NCBI RefSeq assembly: GCF_004138485.1
Contig: NZ_ML142848.1
Location: 1,958,640 to 2,022,639, forward strand
Source of the DNA: Peristeroidobacter soli
Lineage (GTDB): Bacteria > Pseudomonadota > Gammaproteobacteria > Steroidobacterales > Steroidobacteraceae
DNA length: 64,000 nucleotides
Direction: 5' to 3'
Below, piece after piece: positions 56,216 through 64,000 of the stretch. Within the stretch, counting starts at the first letter, position 1, and the number at the start of each line of letters is the position of its first letter. A program made the position numbers and the translations under genes. The notes under the pieces were generated by a model, which saw nothing but the letters and a program-made list of their open reading frames with translations, did not search any database and was not told where the DNA came from.

Positions 56216-57262
56216 ATGAGTTTACGTTCCCTGGCGATCGCCGGTGCCGTTGCCTTTGGCGCAACGGCTGCGGCCCAGGCCGGCGATGCCGGTTTGCTCT
56301 ACAAGCTCGAAGCCACGGCCACCCTGCCCAGCACCGACAGCGGCTGGGACTACATCAAGATGCAGCCCGGCACCAGCCGCCTGTTCCTGGCGCGCGATGT
56401 CGACGGACTGACCGTGTTCGATGTGGACCAGAACAAGGCACTCGCCACGGTCGAGAACTCCAAGGGCGCCAACGGTCCGCTGCTGCTGCCCCAGTACAAC
56501 CGCGGTTACATCGCGAACACCGACGGCTCGTTGTTGAGCATCGACCTGCAGACGCTGAAGCCCATCGAACGCCTGGCGCTCGACAAGGACGGCGGCCTGA
56601 ACAGCGGCGTGCATGACCCGGCCACCAAGCAGGTGCACTTCATCACCGGCACCCGTAAAGAGAAGTCGACCTGGTACACGCTGGATGCCGCGACCGGCAA
56701 GCTGCTGAAGACCACGACCTTCCCGTTCCGGAAGATGGACGATCCGGCCATCGACGGCGCCGGCAACATCTACGCCCCGGCGCGCAAGGACAACCTGATC
56801 CTCAAGCTCGATTCCAAGACGCTGAAGGAAACCGCGCGCTGGCAGGCCCCGTGCAACGTGTCCAAGACGCGCTGGCAGGCGAGCACCAAGCGCATCATCG
56901 CGGCGTGCGTCGGCGAGAAGCCGCAGTTCTTCGTCGTCGATCCCTCGAACGGCAAGGTGACCGCGACGCTGCCGATCGGCCCCAGCATCGACGGCATCGG
57001 CATCGATGAGAAGCGCAAGCGCATCGTGACCTCGAGCAACGATGGCTTCATCACCGTGATTCAGCAGAAGGGCGCGGATCAGTACGAACTGCTCGGCACC
57101 GTCACGACGCGTCCCGACGCTCGCATGAGCTTCATGGATGAGCGCAACGGCAACCTGTATTTCGTCACCGCCGATTCGACCACCACGACGGACGCCAACG
57201 GCAAAGAGAACCAGGTTTATCACCCGAACAGCTTCGTGGTGCTGACCTACAAGGCGCTCTGA
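56216..57262 (+). CDS. Exported beta-propeller (YncE-like) protein
   Basis: A 348-aa protein. The start at 56216 has GGAGG 5 bp upstream and gives the signal peptide MSLRSLAIAGAVAFGATAAA. The rest consists of repeated blades with patterns such as GTSRLFLARDVDGLTVFDVD, DLQTLKPIERLALDK and IDGIGIDEKRKRIVTSSNDG, which fit a seven-bladed propeller of the YncE/surface-layer type. No catalytic motif is visible. The longer frame from 56108 adds no signal and is not preferred. A strong terminator follows. Confidence 0.82.
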   Translation: MSLRSLAIAGAVAFGATAAAQAGDAGLLYKLEATATLPSTDSGWDYIKMQPGTSRLFLARDVDGLTVFDVDQNKALATVENSKGANGPLLLPQYNRGYIANTDGSLLSIDLQTLKPIERLALDKDGGLNSGVHDPATKQVHFITGTRKEKSTWYTLDAATGKLLKTTTFPFRKMDDPAIDGAGNIYAPARKDNLILKLDSKTLKETARWQAPCNVSKTRWQASTKRIIAACVGEKPQFFVVDPSNGKVTATLPIGPSIDGIGIDEKRKRIVTSSNDGFITVIQQKGADQYELLGTVTTRPDARMSFMDERNGNLYFVTADSTTTTDANGKENQVYHPNSFVVLTYKAL

Positions 57263-57282
57263 GCTCACCGCTCTCCCCTTCG

Positions 57283-57316
57283 GCCCTCCCTCGCTTAGCG
57301 CGGGAGGGCTTCTTTT
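57283..57316 (+). terminator. Rho-independent terminator
   Basis: GCCCTCCC (57283-57290) pairs with GGGAGGGC (57302-57309) and is followed by TTCTTTT. It is 20 bp downstream of the beta-propeller gene. Confidence 0.85.
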
Positions 57317-57418
57317 CGTCTCGAGCGGGCCGCGTCAGGGATGTTGATGGTTCCGCGGCGTTGAAACGACTTAGTATCGGGTCCGTCTCTTATCGTCGCC
57401 GTGGGGTTCCAAGTTCCT

Positions 57419-59101
57419 ATGCAAAATTTCCGTTGCCTCGCCGGCATCGTCGCCCTGGTGTTGTCGAGTGTGGCCGTGGCCGATGCGCCCTCGCCCAATT
57501 TCCCGGCGACCTATAAGTTCAAGCAGAACGCCGAAGCCAACGCGGTTTTCGCCAAGTTCGACAGCACCACTTCGCCCGGCTGCGCCGCCGCTGTCGCCAA
57601 AGACGGCAAGCTGATCTACTCGCGCGGCTATGGCATGGCGAACCTCGATCATGGCGTGCCGATCACGACCCAGACGCCGTTCCACGTCGCGTCGGTCTCG
57701 AAGCAATTCACGGCGGCGTCGGTCATCCTGCTCGCCCAGGACGGCAAGCTGTCGCTCGACGACGATGTCCGCAAGTATCTGCCCGAGGTGCCGGACTTCG
57801 GCGCGCCGATCACACTGCGGCAGATGATTCATCACACCAGCGGTCTGCGCGATCAATGGGATCTGCTGGGGCTGGCGGGCTGGCGCTATTCCAAGGACCG
57901 GATCAGCGACGACGACGTGCTGCGCCTGGTGGCGCGCCAGCGCCAGCTCAACTTCGAGCCGGGCTCGCAGTTTCTGTATTCCAACATGGGCTACACGCTG
58001 CTGGCGTTGGTGGTGAAGAAAGTCAGCGGTCAGTCGCTGCGCGAATTCACGACGGCGCGCATCTTCAAGCCGCTCGGCATGAACAACTCGCACTTCCGCG
58101 ATGACCACGCGGAAATCATCACCGGCTTCGCGAACGGTTACGACCGGGCCGGCGATTCCTTCAAGACCAACGTCACCAACTTCGACACCACCGGCGCCAC
58201 CAGTCTGATCACCACGCCCGAGGATCTGCTGTTGTGGGATGAGAATTTCTACACCGGCAAAGTCGGCGGCAAGGCGTTCATCGATCAGATGCTGGAGCGG
58301 GGCAAGTTGAACAGTGGCGAGACCATCACGTATGCGTCCGCAGTCGGGTATGGAGAGTATCGGGGGCTGACGACCGTGAGTCACGGTGGCTCGGACGCGG
58401 GCTATCGCTCGACCGTGCGACGCTATCCTCAGCAGCACGTCGGCATCGCTGTCACTTGTAACATTGCCGAAGCGCGCCCGGATGAATTGGCGAACGGCTT
58501 GTCCGATGTGTTTCTCTCCGCCGAGCTGAAGCCGAAGGACCAGGATCCCAAGGAATTCAAACCCAATGTGAAGTCGGTGCGCGCCAAGGCGGGTGTGTAT
58601 CTGAATCCTGTGACGGGTCGCGTGCTGCGACTGGTCGAGAAGGAAGGCAAGTTGCAACGGGTCGACGATGACGGCTCGACGCAGCCGATGTTCGCGGTGA
58701 GCGAGAATCGCTTCAGCGCTGGACCGTCCTCGACGGTTGTGTTCGATTTCAGCGGCACGGGCGAGCAGCGCGTGATCACCAGCAAGTCCGGCGATGAGAA
58801 GCCTGGCGTGTTCCAGGTCGTGCCGGAATTCACGCCGTCGGCCGCTGAGTTGAATGGCTACACCGGCTCGTTCGCGAGCGACGAGCTCGATCTGCGTTAT
58901 CGAGTCGAGCTCAAGGACGGCAAGCTGTACGTCGCCACCCTGAAGCAGAATCCGCTACCGCTGCTGCCTGTGACCAAGGATGTGTTCAGCAGCGACGAGC
59001 TCGACAACGTGACTTTCGTGCGCGATGCCGGCGGGGCCATCACCGGCCTCAAAGTGACCAGCAGCCGCGCCCGGAATAACGAGTTCGCGAAGCTCCAGTA
59101 G
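57419..59101 (+). CDS. Class C beta-lactamase-like serine hydrolase
   Basis: A 560-aa secreted protein. ATG 57419 opens a signal peptide (MQNFRCLAGIVALVLSSVAVA); GTG 57401 is an alternative. The serine beta-lactamase/esterase fold carries the S-x-x-K motif in HVASVSKQFTAAS (near 90), a YSNMGYTL motif (Y-x-N type) and a HGGSDAG third motif in place of KTG. Residues about 390-560 form extra beta domains (LNPVTGRVLRLVEKEGKLQR and similar). Such proteins act as peptidases or esterases; antibiotic resistance is not implied. Confidence 0.87.
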   Translation: MQNFRCLAGIVALVLSSVAVADAPSPNFPATYKFKQNAEANAVFAKFDSTTSPGCAAAVAKDGKLIYSRGYGMANLDHGVPITTQTPFHVASVSKQFTAASVILLAQDGKLSLDDDVRKYLPEVPDFGAPITLRQMIHHTSGLRDQWDLLGLAGWRYSKDRISDDDVLRLVARQRQLNFEPGSQFLYSNMGYTLLALVVKKVSGQSLREFTTARIFKPLGMNNSHFRDDHAEIITGFANGYDRAGDSFKTNVTNFDTTGATSLITTPEDLLLWDENFYTGKVGGKAFIDQMLERGKLNSGETITYASAVGYGEYRGLTTVSHGGSDAGYRSTVRRYPQQHVGIAVTCNIAEARPDELANGLSDVFLSAELKPKDQDPKEFKPNVKSVRAKAGVYLNPVTGRVLRLVEKEGKLQRVDDDGSTQPMFAVSENRFSAGPSSTVVFDFSGTGEQRVITSKSGDEKPGVFQVVPEFTPSAAELNGYTGSFASDELDLRYRVELKDGKLYVATLKQNPLPLLPVTKDVFSSDELDNVTFVRDAGGAITGLKVTSSRARNNEFAKLQ

Positions 59102-59227
59102 CTGGGAATCGCCATGCTCCGGCCGCGCCGGGCCGGGGCATGGACGCATAAGTTATGCGGCGCCTTGCTGGCAGTATGAGGCCCCCAGCTCACGGGTTTC
59201 CGTGGGTGTCCGCAGGGTCTCCAGCCA

Positions 59228-61261
59228 ATGGTTTCGGGTCGCAAGATTACGCGCCTCGGCCTGCTCATCGGCGCATTGTGTATGCACGCCTGGGCAGTCG
59301 CGGCCACCGATGAATATTCGGTCATTTCCGCCAAAGAGAAAGTCGGCTCGCTGCTTGCGAACGTCGACGGCAGCACGGTCGATATCACTTATGAAGTCAG
59401 CAACAACGGCCGCGGCCCCAAGGTGCGCGAGCAGCTGACGCTGAACGACGCCGGCATTCCCACGCAATGGACCATCAAAGGTAAATCGCTGTTCGGCGGC
59501 GCAGTCGACGAGCAATTCACCTGGCAGCGCGGCGCGGCTCAATGGCGCGCTCAAGATGGTAAGGGCAGTGCGCGCATGTCGCAGCCGAAGCTCTACATCA
59601 CCAACGATGGCAGCCCGTGGAGCTACGGTCTCTACGCTCGCATGCTGTTGAAGGCGAAGGACCGGACGCTCGACGTGGCGCCGTCCGGCTCGCTGCGGCT
59701 GGAAGAGTTGCAGAAGACTCACGTGGGCGACGTGCCGGTCACGGCCTATGCGATCACGGGTGCGAATCTCTCTCCGGAAATTCTGCTGCTCGCCGCGGAC
59801 GGCAGTTTGTTTGCGAAGCTCGATTCGCGCGAAGTGCTGGTGCGTAAGGGCTTTGAATCCAAGGTCGAGCAGCTGCAAACGCTCGAGCGGAATCTGCGCG
59901 TCACTCGCCTCAAGGATATGCAGCAGCGGCTCGCGCATCGCTTCGATACGCCGCTTCGTATCCGCAACGTGCGCGTGTACGACCCGCAAGCGGAGCAGCT
60001 GAGCGATGTAGTTTCCGTCGTCGCGTATCGCAATCGGATCTCCAGCGTTTCAGTGGAGCCTGCGGGCGTCAAGGCGCCTGCCGATGAAGTGGTGATCGAC
60101 GGTAACGGCGGCACGCTGCTCGCCGGCCTGCACGACATGCATTCTCACAACTCGGACGAGTCGGGGTTGTTCTATCTCGCCGCCGGCGTGACGACGGTTC
60201 GCGATCTCGGCAACGACAACGCCTTGTTGCTCGACCTGACTCAGCGCATCGACCGGGGAGAGCTGCCCGGGCCGCGCATCGTGCGTGCAGGTTTGATCGA
60301 AGGCCGCAGTTCCTACTCAGCTCGCATTGGTCGCATCCCCGAAACGTTACCGGAAGCGATCGAGATCGTGCGCTGGTATTCCGATCACGGCTACCGGCAG
60401 ATGAAGATCTACAACTCCTTCAATCCCGACTGGGTCGCTCCGGTCGCGACCGAAGCGCATCGCCTGGGCATGCGCGTGAGCGGTCACGTGCCGGCGTTCA
60501 TGTCGCCGGATCGCGCGATTCGCGATGGCTATGACGAGATCAATCACATCAACCAGCTCGTGCTCGGTTGGCTGATTGGTCCGCAGGAAGACACGCGCAC
60601 GACGCTGCGGTTGACGGCGATGGGCGAACGCGCGGCGACGCTGGATCTGAACAGCGAGAAGGTGCGTAACACGATCGCGTTGATGAAGGAGCGCAAGACC
60701 GCGCTCGACACGACGATGGTCATTCTGGAGCGCTTGCTGGCGAGCCGCGCTGGCAAGGTGCAGGCAGGCGATGCGCCGTATCTGGATCACATGCCCATCG
60801 GCTATCAGCGTTATCGCAAGCGTTCGTTCGTCGATTTCAAGAATCACGCCGAGGACGAGGCGTATCTGATCTCGGTGGAGAAGCAGCTCGAGCTGATGAA
60901 GATGCTGTACGCCGAAGGCATTCAGATGCTGCCGGGTACGGACGACACCACCGGCTTCACTGTGCATCGTGAGCTGGAGCTGTATCAGAAGGCCGGCATT
61001 CCGGCGGCTCGCGTGCTGCGCATGGCTACTTACGATTGCGAGAAATATCTGGGCTTCGAGCAGAGCCTCGGCAGCATCCAGGCGGGCAAGCTGGCGGACT
61101 TCATTCTTCTGCCGGGCGATCCGACTAAGGATGTGTCCGCCGTGCGCCAGATCCGTCTGGTCATCAAGGATGGCCTGTTATATTTCCCGAGCGAGATCTA
61201 TGAAGCGCTGGGCATCAAGCCGTTCGCCGCAGCGGCGGTGCTGAGCGGTCCGACCAGCTGA
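59228..61261 (+). CDS. Secreted amidohydrolase superfamily protein
   Basis: A 677-aa exported protein with a signal in residues 8-26 (LGLLIGALCMHAWAVAA). Residues about 26-250 are a beta-rich extra domain. The amidohydrolase barrel begins near 270, with the metal motif LLAGLHDMHSHNSDE, SGHVPAF and NHINQ as further His sites, PGTDDTTG as the late Asp, and QAGKLADFILLPGDPT as the final signature. It could hydrolyse cyclic amides, imides or peptides. It stands alone. Confidence 0.85.
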   Translation: MVSGRKITRLGLLIGALCMHAWAVAATDEYSVISAKEKVGSLLANVDGSTVDITYEVSNNGRGPKVREQLTLNDAGIPTQWTIKGKSLFGGAVDEQFTWQRGAAQWRAQDGKGSARMSQPKLYITNDGSPWSYGLYARMLLKAKDRTLDVAPSGSLRLEELQKTHVGDVPVTAYAITGANLSPEILLLAADGSLFAKLDSREVLVRKGFESKVEQLQTLERNLRVTRLKDMQQRLAHRFDTPLRIRNVRVYDPQAEQLSDVVSVVAYRNRISSVSVEPAGVKAPADEVVIDGNGGTLLAGLHDMHSHNSDESGLFYLAAGVTTVRDLGNDNALLLDLTQRIDRGELPGPRIVRAGLIEGRSSYSARIGRIPETLPEAIEIVRWYSDHGYRQMKIYNSFNPDWVAPVATEAHRLGMRVSGHVPAFMSPDRAIRDGYDEINHINQLVLGWLIGPQEDTRTTLRLTAMGERAATLDLNSEKVRNTIALMKERKTALDTTMVILERLLASRAGKVQAGDAPYLDHMPIGYQRYRKRSFVDFKNHAEDEAYLISVEKQLELMKMLYAEGIQMLPGTDDTTGFTVHRELELYQKAGIPAARVLRMATYDCEKYLGFEQSLGSIQAGKLADFILLPGDPTKDVSAVRQIRLVIKDGLLYFPSEIYEALGIKPFAAAAVLSGPTS

Positions 61262-61512
61262 TGCCTGGATAACGACCATTGCGCCTGATCCGAGGCGCAC
61301 TGGCCACTGCCGACATCCGGCGCTTCTTATGAATGGCCGCGGCGTTTCATTCATCCGGCGAGCGCGCGATTTAAGTTCAGCCCCGGGTTGATGCACTTCC
61401 GGGCTTGGGTGCTGATACGCGGTCTGGGCTCGGCTGAAGAAGCGATTTAGCAAGAATTCCCGCCCCAGCGTCACTACACTGGCCGTTCACGTCGAGCTGA
61501 AGGACGGTACCC

Positions 61513-62493
61513 ATGAAAGTGGTGATCACGGGCGGCACAGGATTCCTCGGTCAGCGCCTGGCGGCGCGCATTCTCGAACAGGGGTGGCTGTTCGCGCCCA
61601 ATGGCGAGCGGCAGGACGTCAGCGAGATGATGCTCTTCGACAGCCGCATCCCGCGCGACCTGACCGTCACCGACAAGCGCATCAGTCTGGTCGAGGGCGA
61701 TATCGCCAATCCTTCCATCGCGGCCCGTCTGATCGATCGCCGCGACATTGCGGTTTTTCATCTGGCCTCGGTAGTGAGCGCCGGCGCTGAGCAGGACTTC
61801 CAGCTGGCGATGCGCGTCAACCTGGACGGGCATCGCCATGTGCTCGACGCAATGGCTGCGCTCGGCTCACGACCGAGATACGTCTTCACCAGCTCACTCG
61901 CCGTCTACGGCGGCGACCCGGCACCGCGAGAGGTGGATGATCCGACGCGTCACGTTCCGCAGACGACGTATGGAATGACCAAAGCCATCGGCGAGCTGTT
62001 GATCAACGACTACACTCGCAAAGGTTTCATCGATGGGCGCAGCGCGCGACTGGGCATGGTGATCGTGCGGCCCGGCGCGCCCAATCGCGCGGCCTCCGGG
62101 TTCGCGAGCGGTGTATTGCGCGAGCCGTTGAACGGTGAGGACTACGTGTGCCCCGTTCCGTTCACGACGAAGGTGGCGGTGACTGGCTACCGCGCCGTCA
62201 TCGAAGGATTGCTGGCCCTTCATAGGGTCGACGGCCACGAGTTGGGCGCGGATCGTGCGATCAATCTGCGTACGCGCACGGTGTCGGTCGGCGACATGAT
62301 CGAAAGCCTGCGTCGAGTCGCGAGCGACCGGAAGCTCGGGGCGATCAGCGAGCAGCCCGATCCGTTCGTCATGAAGGTAATATCGGCGTGGCCCGAGCAG
62401 ATGCTGGCCACACGAGCGGCGGCGCTCGGATTCCCGCTGGATGAGAGCGTCGACAGCATCATCCGCGAATACATCGCTGACTATTTGAAGTGA
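61513..62493 (+). CDS. denD: D-erythronate dehydrogenase-like NAD epimerase
   Basis: A 326-aa short-chain epimerase family protein. The NAD motif [11 protein letters not shown] is at residues 7-17, and the catalytic YGMTK motif (YxxxK) is near 155. [20 protein letters not shown] and [20 protein letters not shown] are typical of the DenD group, which oxidises the 4-carbon acid D-erythronate. Other den genes (otnI, otnC, otnK) are not present, so the assignment is tentative. It lies 10 bp before an SDR gene. Confidence 0.78.
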   Translation: MKVVITGGTGFLGQRLAARILEQGWLFAPNGERQDVSEMMLFDSRIPRDLTVTDKRISLVEGDIANPSIAARLIDRRDIAVFHLASVVSAGAEQDFQLAMRVNLDGHRHVLDAMAALGSRPRYVFTSSLAVYGGDPAPREVDDPTRHVPQTTYGMTKAIGELLINDYTRKGFIDGRSARLGMVIVRPGAPNRAASGFASGVLREPLNGEDYVCPVPFTTKVAVTGYRAVIEGLLALHRVDGHELGADRAINLRTRTVSVGDMIESLRRVASDRKLGAISEQPDPFVMKVISAWPEQMLATRAAALGFPLDESVDSIIREYIADYLK

Positions 62494-62503
62494 GCCACGA
62501 CTC

Positions 62504-63253
62504 ATGAGCCAGAAAAAGATCGCGGTCGTCACCGGCGCGGGCAGTGGCATCGGGCGCAACGCGGCGCTGGCGCTGGCGAAGAAGGATTTCGTGGTCGTGC
62601 TCGCCGGTCGTAACGAGCAAACGTTGAATGAAACGGCCGCGCTGGCCGGCGGTGCGCAGACGCTGGCGATAGCGACGGATGTGACACAGCCTGATTCGGT
62701 CGCGCAGCTGTTCGAGCAGGTCAAGGCTGCATTCGGGCGCGTCGATGTGGTGTTCAACAATGCGGGCACGAGTGCGCCGCCCGTGCCGTTCGAACAGCTC
62801 AGCGCCGAACAATGGAATGCCGTCGTCGCGGTGAACCTGACCGGCGCATTCCTGGTCGCTCAAGCCGCCTATCGAGTGATGAAAGATCAGTCGCCGCAAG
62901 GTGGCCGCATCATCAACAACGGTTCCATCTCCGCGCACGTGCCGCGACCGAACTCAGCGCCTTACACGGCGACCAAACATGCCATCACCGGACTGACCAG
63001 GTCGCTGTCGCTCGACGGTCGCAAGCACAACATTGCGTGCGGACAGATCGACATTGGCAATGCCGCGACCCCGATGGTGAACACGATTTCCACCGGCGTC
63101 GTTCAGGCCAATGGTTCGTTGCTGGCCGAGCCGACCATGCCGGTCGATCATGTGGGCGAGGCCATCGCCTATATGGCCGGTCTGCCGCTCGAGACCAATG
63201 TCCAGTTCATGACCGTGATGGCGACCGCCATGCCGTACATCGGCCGGGGCTGA
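62504..63253 (+). CDS. SDR family oxidoreductase
   Basis: A 249-aa classical short-chain dehydrogenase. The cofactor loop [11 protein letters not shown] is at residues 12-22, NNAGT near 84-88, and the active site YTATK (YxxxK) near 148-152 with a preceding Ser in INNGSISA. It uses NAD(P)H on an unknown alcohol or ketone substrate. It is probably co-transcribed with the DenD-like gene 10 bp upstream. Confidence 0.88.
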   Translation: MSQKKIAVVTGAGSGIGRNAALALAKKDFVVVLAGRNEQTLNETAALAGGAQTLAIATDVTQPDSVAQLFEQVKAAFGRVDVVFNNAGTSAPPVPFEQLSAEQWNAVVAVNLTGAFLVAQAAYRVMKDQSPQGGRIINNGSISAHVPRPNSAPYTATKHAITGLTRSLSLDGRKHNIACGQIDIGNAATPMVNTISTGVVQANGSLLAEPTMPVDHVGEAIAYMAGLPLETNVQFMTVMATAMPYIGRG

Positions 63254-63420
63254 GACCGTCCACGTCAGGCAGGACGGCTGAGCGCAATGGGCTCACGGAC
63301 GTGCGGGAGCTGCCGCGGGGAAGACGGCCGTTCCATACGCGAGCGCCCGTCTCGACGCCGGGCGGGCGAGGTTGTATTTTCCTTCGCCGTGTCTTCCTCT
63401 CAGCGAGGCGTCGCACAGTC

Positions 63421-63870
63421 ATGGGTCGAGCCAAGTACGCTGCCGTGATCATCGCACTGCTGGCGATGACGGCATGCAATAGCAACGAGCCGCAACCTCC
63501 CGTGTCGAGCAGCGACGAAGTGACGTACGAATTGGCAGGAACGCGCTGGGCGTTGATGTCGCTCGGCGACAAGCCGGTGACGGTCAGCGAAGGCAGCCGT
63601 GAAGCGTACATCGTGCTCAACTCCGCCGATGGCAGTGTGGTGGGGCACGCCGGCTGCAATCGCATCTCGACGAAATATAAACAAACCGGCGCGCAGCTCA
63701 GCTTCGGCGATGTGATCGCCACGCGGATGTTCTGCCCGGACATGCCCACCGAAACCGCGTTGCTGGAAGCGATGAAAGTGACGGCCGGCTGGCGTATCAA
63801 TGGCTCGCAACTGGAGCTGCTGAACGCTCAGCAGAGGGTACTGGCGCGCTTCGAGGCCAGGAATCTATAA
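63421..63870 (+). CDS. META-domain lipoprotein (HslJ-like)
   Basis: A 149-aa protein. A lipoprotein signal with lipobox LLAMTAC puts the lipidated Cys at about 20. The rest is a META domain with GTRWALMSLG, HAGCNRISTKY and ATRMFCPDM, giving the two family cysteines. E. coli HslJ is linked to novobiocin and heat stress. ATG 63421 is the clear start; an upstream in-frame extension overlaps the SDR gene in another frame and is not real. Confidence 0.87.
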   Translation: MGRAKYAAVIIALLAMTACNSNEPQPPVSSSDEVTYELAGTRWALMSLGDKPVTVSEGSREAYIVLNSADGSVVGHAGCNRISTKYKQTGAQLSFGDVIATRMFCPDMPTETALLEAMKVTAGWRINGSQLELLNAQQRVLARFEARNL

Positions 63871-63964
63871 GCTCGCCGTGCGCCGCATGCCGCTCCTGGC
63901 CAGGCAGGCAGTCCGACGTTCTTTTCATGTTGCTGCTGATGGCAGCGCGCAGTATGTTGCGCTC

Positions 63965-64000
63965 ATGACAGCCAAGGACGTAATTCAGAAGCTGCAGCTC
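63965..64000 (+). CDS. Partial CDS, probable DUF985 cupin
   Basis: Only the first 12 codons are visible (MTAKDVIQKLQL) before the window ends. This start resembles the N-terminus of DUF985 cupin proteins, which continue with a PHPEGG motif, but that part lies outside. The call rests on a short match. Confidence 0.35.
   Translation, partial: MTAKDVIQKLQL

Noticed and set aside
57419..59101. Antibiotic-resistance beta-lactamase
   Set aside because: The third motif is HGG rather than KTG and extra C-terminal domains are present, which fits the esterase/peptidase branch of the family.

Overview
The window is high-GC, gene-dense bacterial chromosome. Three features suggest a plant-matter-degrading gammaproteobacterium of the Steroidobacter/Xanthomonadales type: two large TonB-dependent receptors next to glycoside hydrolase genes, a cluster of tryptophan-halogenase-like proteins with SapC and a cupin, and many secreted hydrolases. 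That assignment is inferred from gene content; there is no rRNA here to confirm it.

Layout. 1-1304: a sensor with a PAS domain, cut by the window edge. 1445-3993: secreted M20 amidohydrolase and acetate kinase. 4067-8279 (minus): four-gene run egtB-egtD-otsB-ybdK, combining the two core ergothioneine enzymes with trehalose-6-phosphate phosphatase and a GCS2-type carboxylate-amine ligase. 8656-8731: tRNA-Phe. 8746-11629: an accessory islet with an orphan gene, a 266-bp truncated 5' copy of dapB, a truncated small gene, a frameshifted DUF4143 ATPase and three 13-bp direct repeats at an exact 22-bp period. The full dapB-like gene follows. 12456-17824: FN3-type secreted protein, S9 peptidase, Tat-exported GH28, a 289-bp nested palindromic (MITE-like) element and a TlpA-like thioredoxin. 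18149-31160: a plus-strand plant-glycoside locus (TonB receptor, esterase, GH78, tannase-family esterase, GH3 with PA14, type-B carboxylesterase).

31412-35422: small lipoprotein whose ribosome binding site lies in a hairpin, then putA and a divergent Lrp-type regulator. 35419-41237 (minus): the most unusual region. It holds a heme peroxidase, an unrecognised 174-aa protein, an exported TPR-CHAT protein with the His/Cys dyad, an ECF-like sigma factor and a single-pass membrane protein that looks like a zinc-less anti-sigma factor. I read it as a possible proteolytic signalling relay. 41366-42448: decayed CitE and CaiB/BaiF remnants. 42647-55650: FemAB-like acetyltransferase, the halogenase/SapC/cupin/halogenase operon with its TonB receptor, and a divergent sugar permease-LacI-GH1 operon. 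A perfect LacI-type palindrome lies between the two directions. 55662-64000: beta-propeller protein with a strong terminator, class C beta-lactamase-like hydrolase, amidohydrolase, DenD-like epimerase, SDR, META-domain lipoprotein, and the first 12 codons of a probable DUF985 cupin.

The theme is uptake and stepwise hydrolysis of plant glycosides at the cell surface, with sugar import, catabolism and redox functions nearby. No CRISPR array, prophage, intact transposase or integrase was seen.
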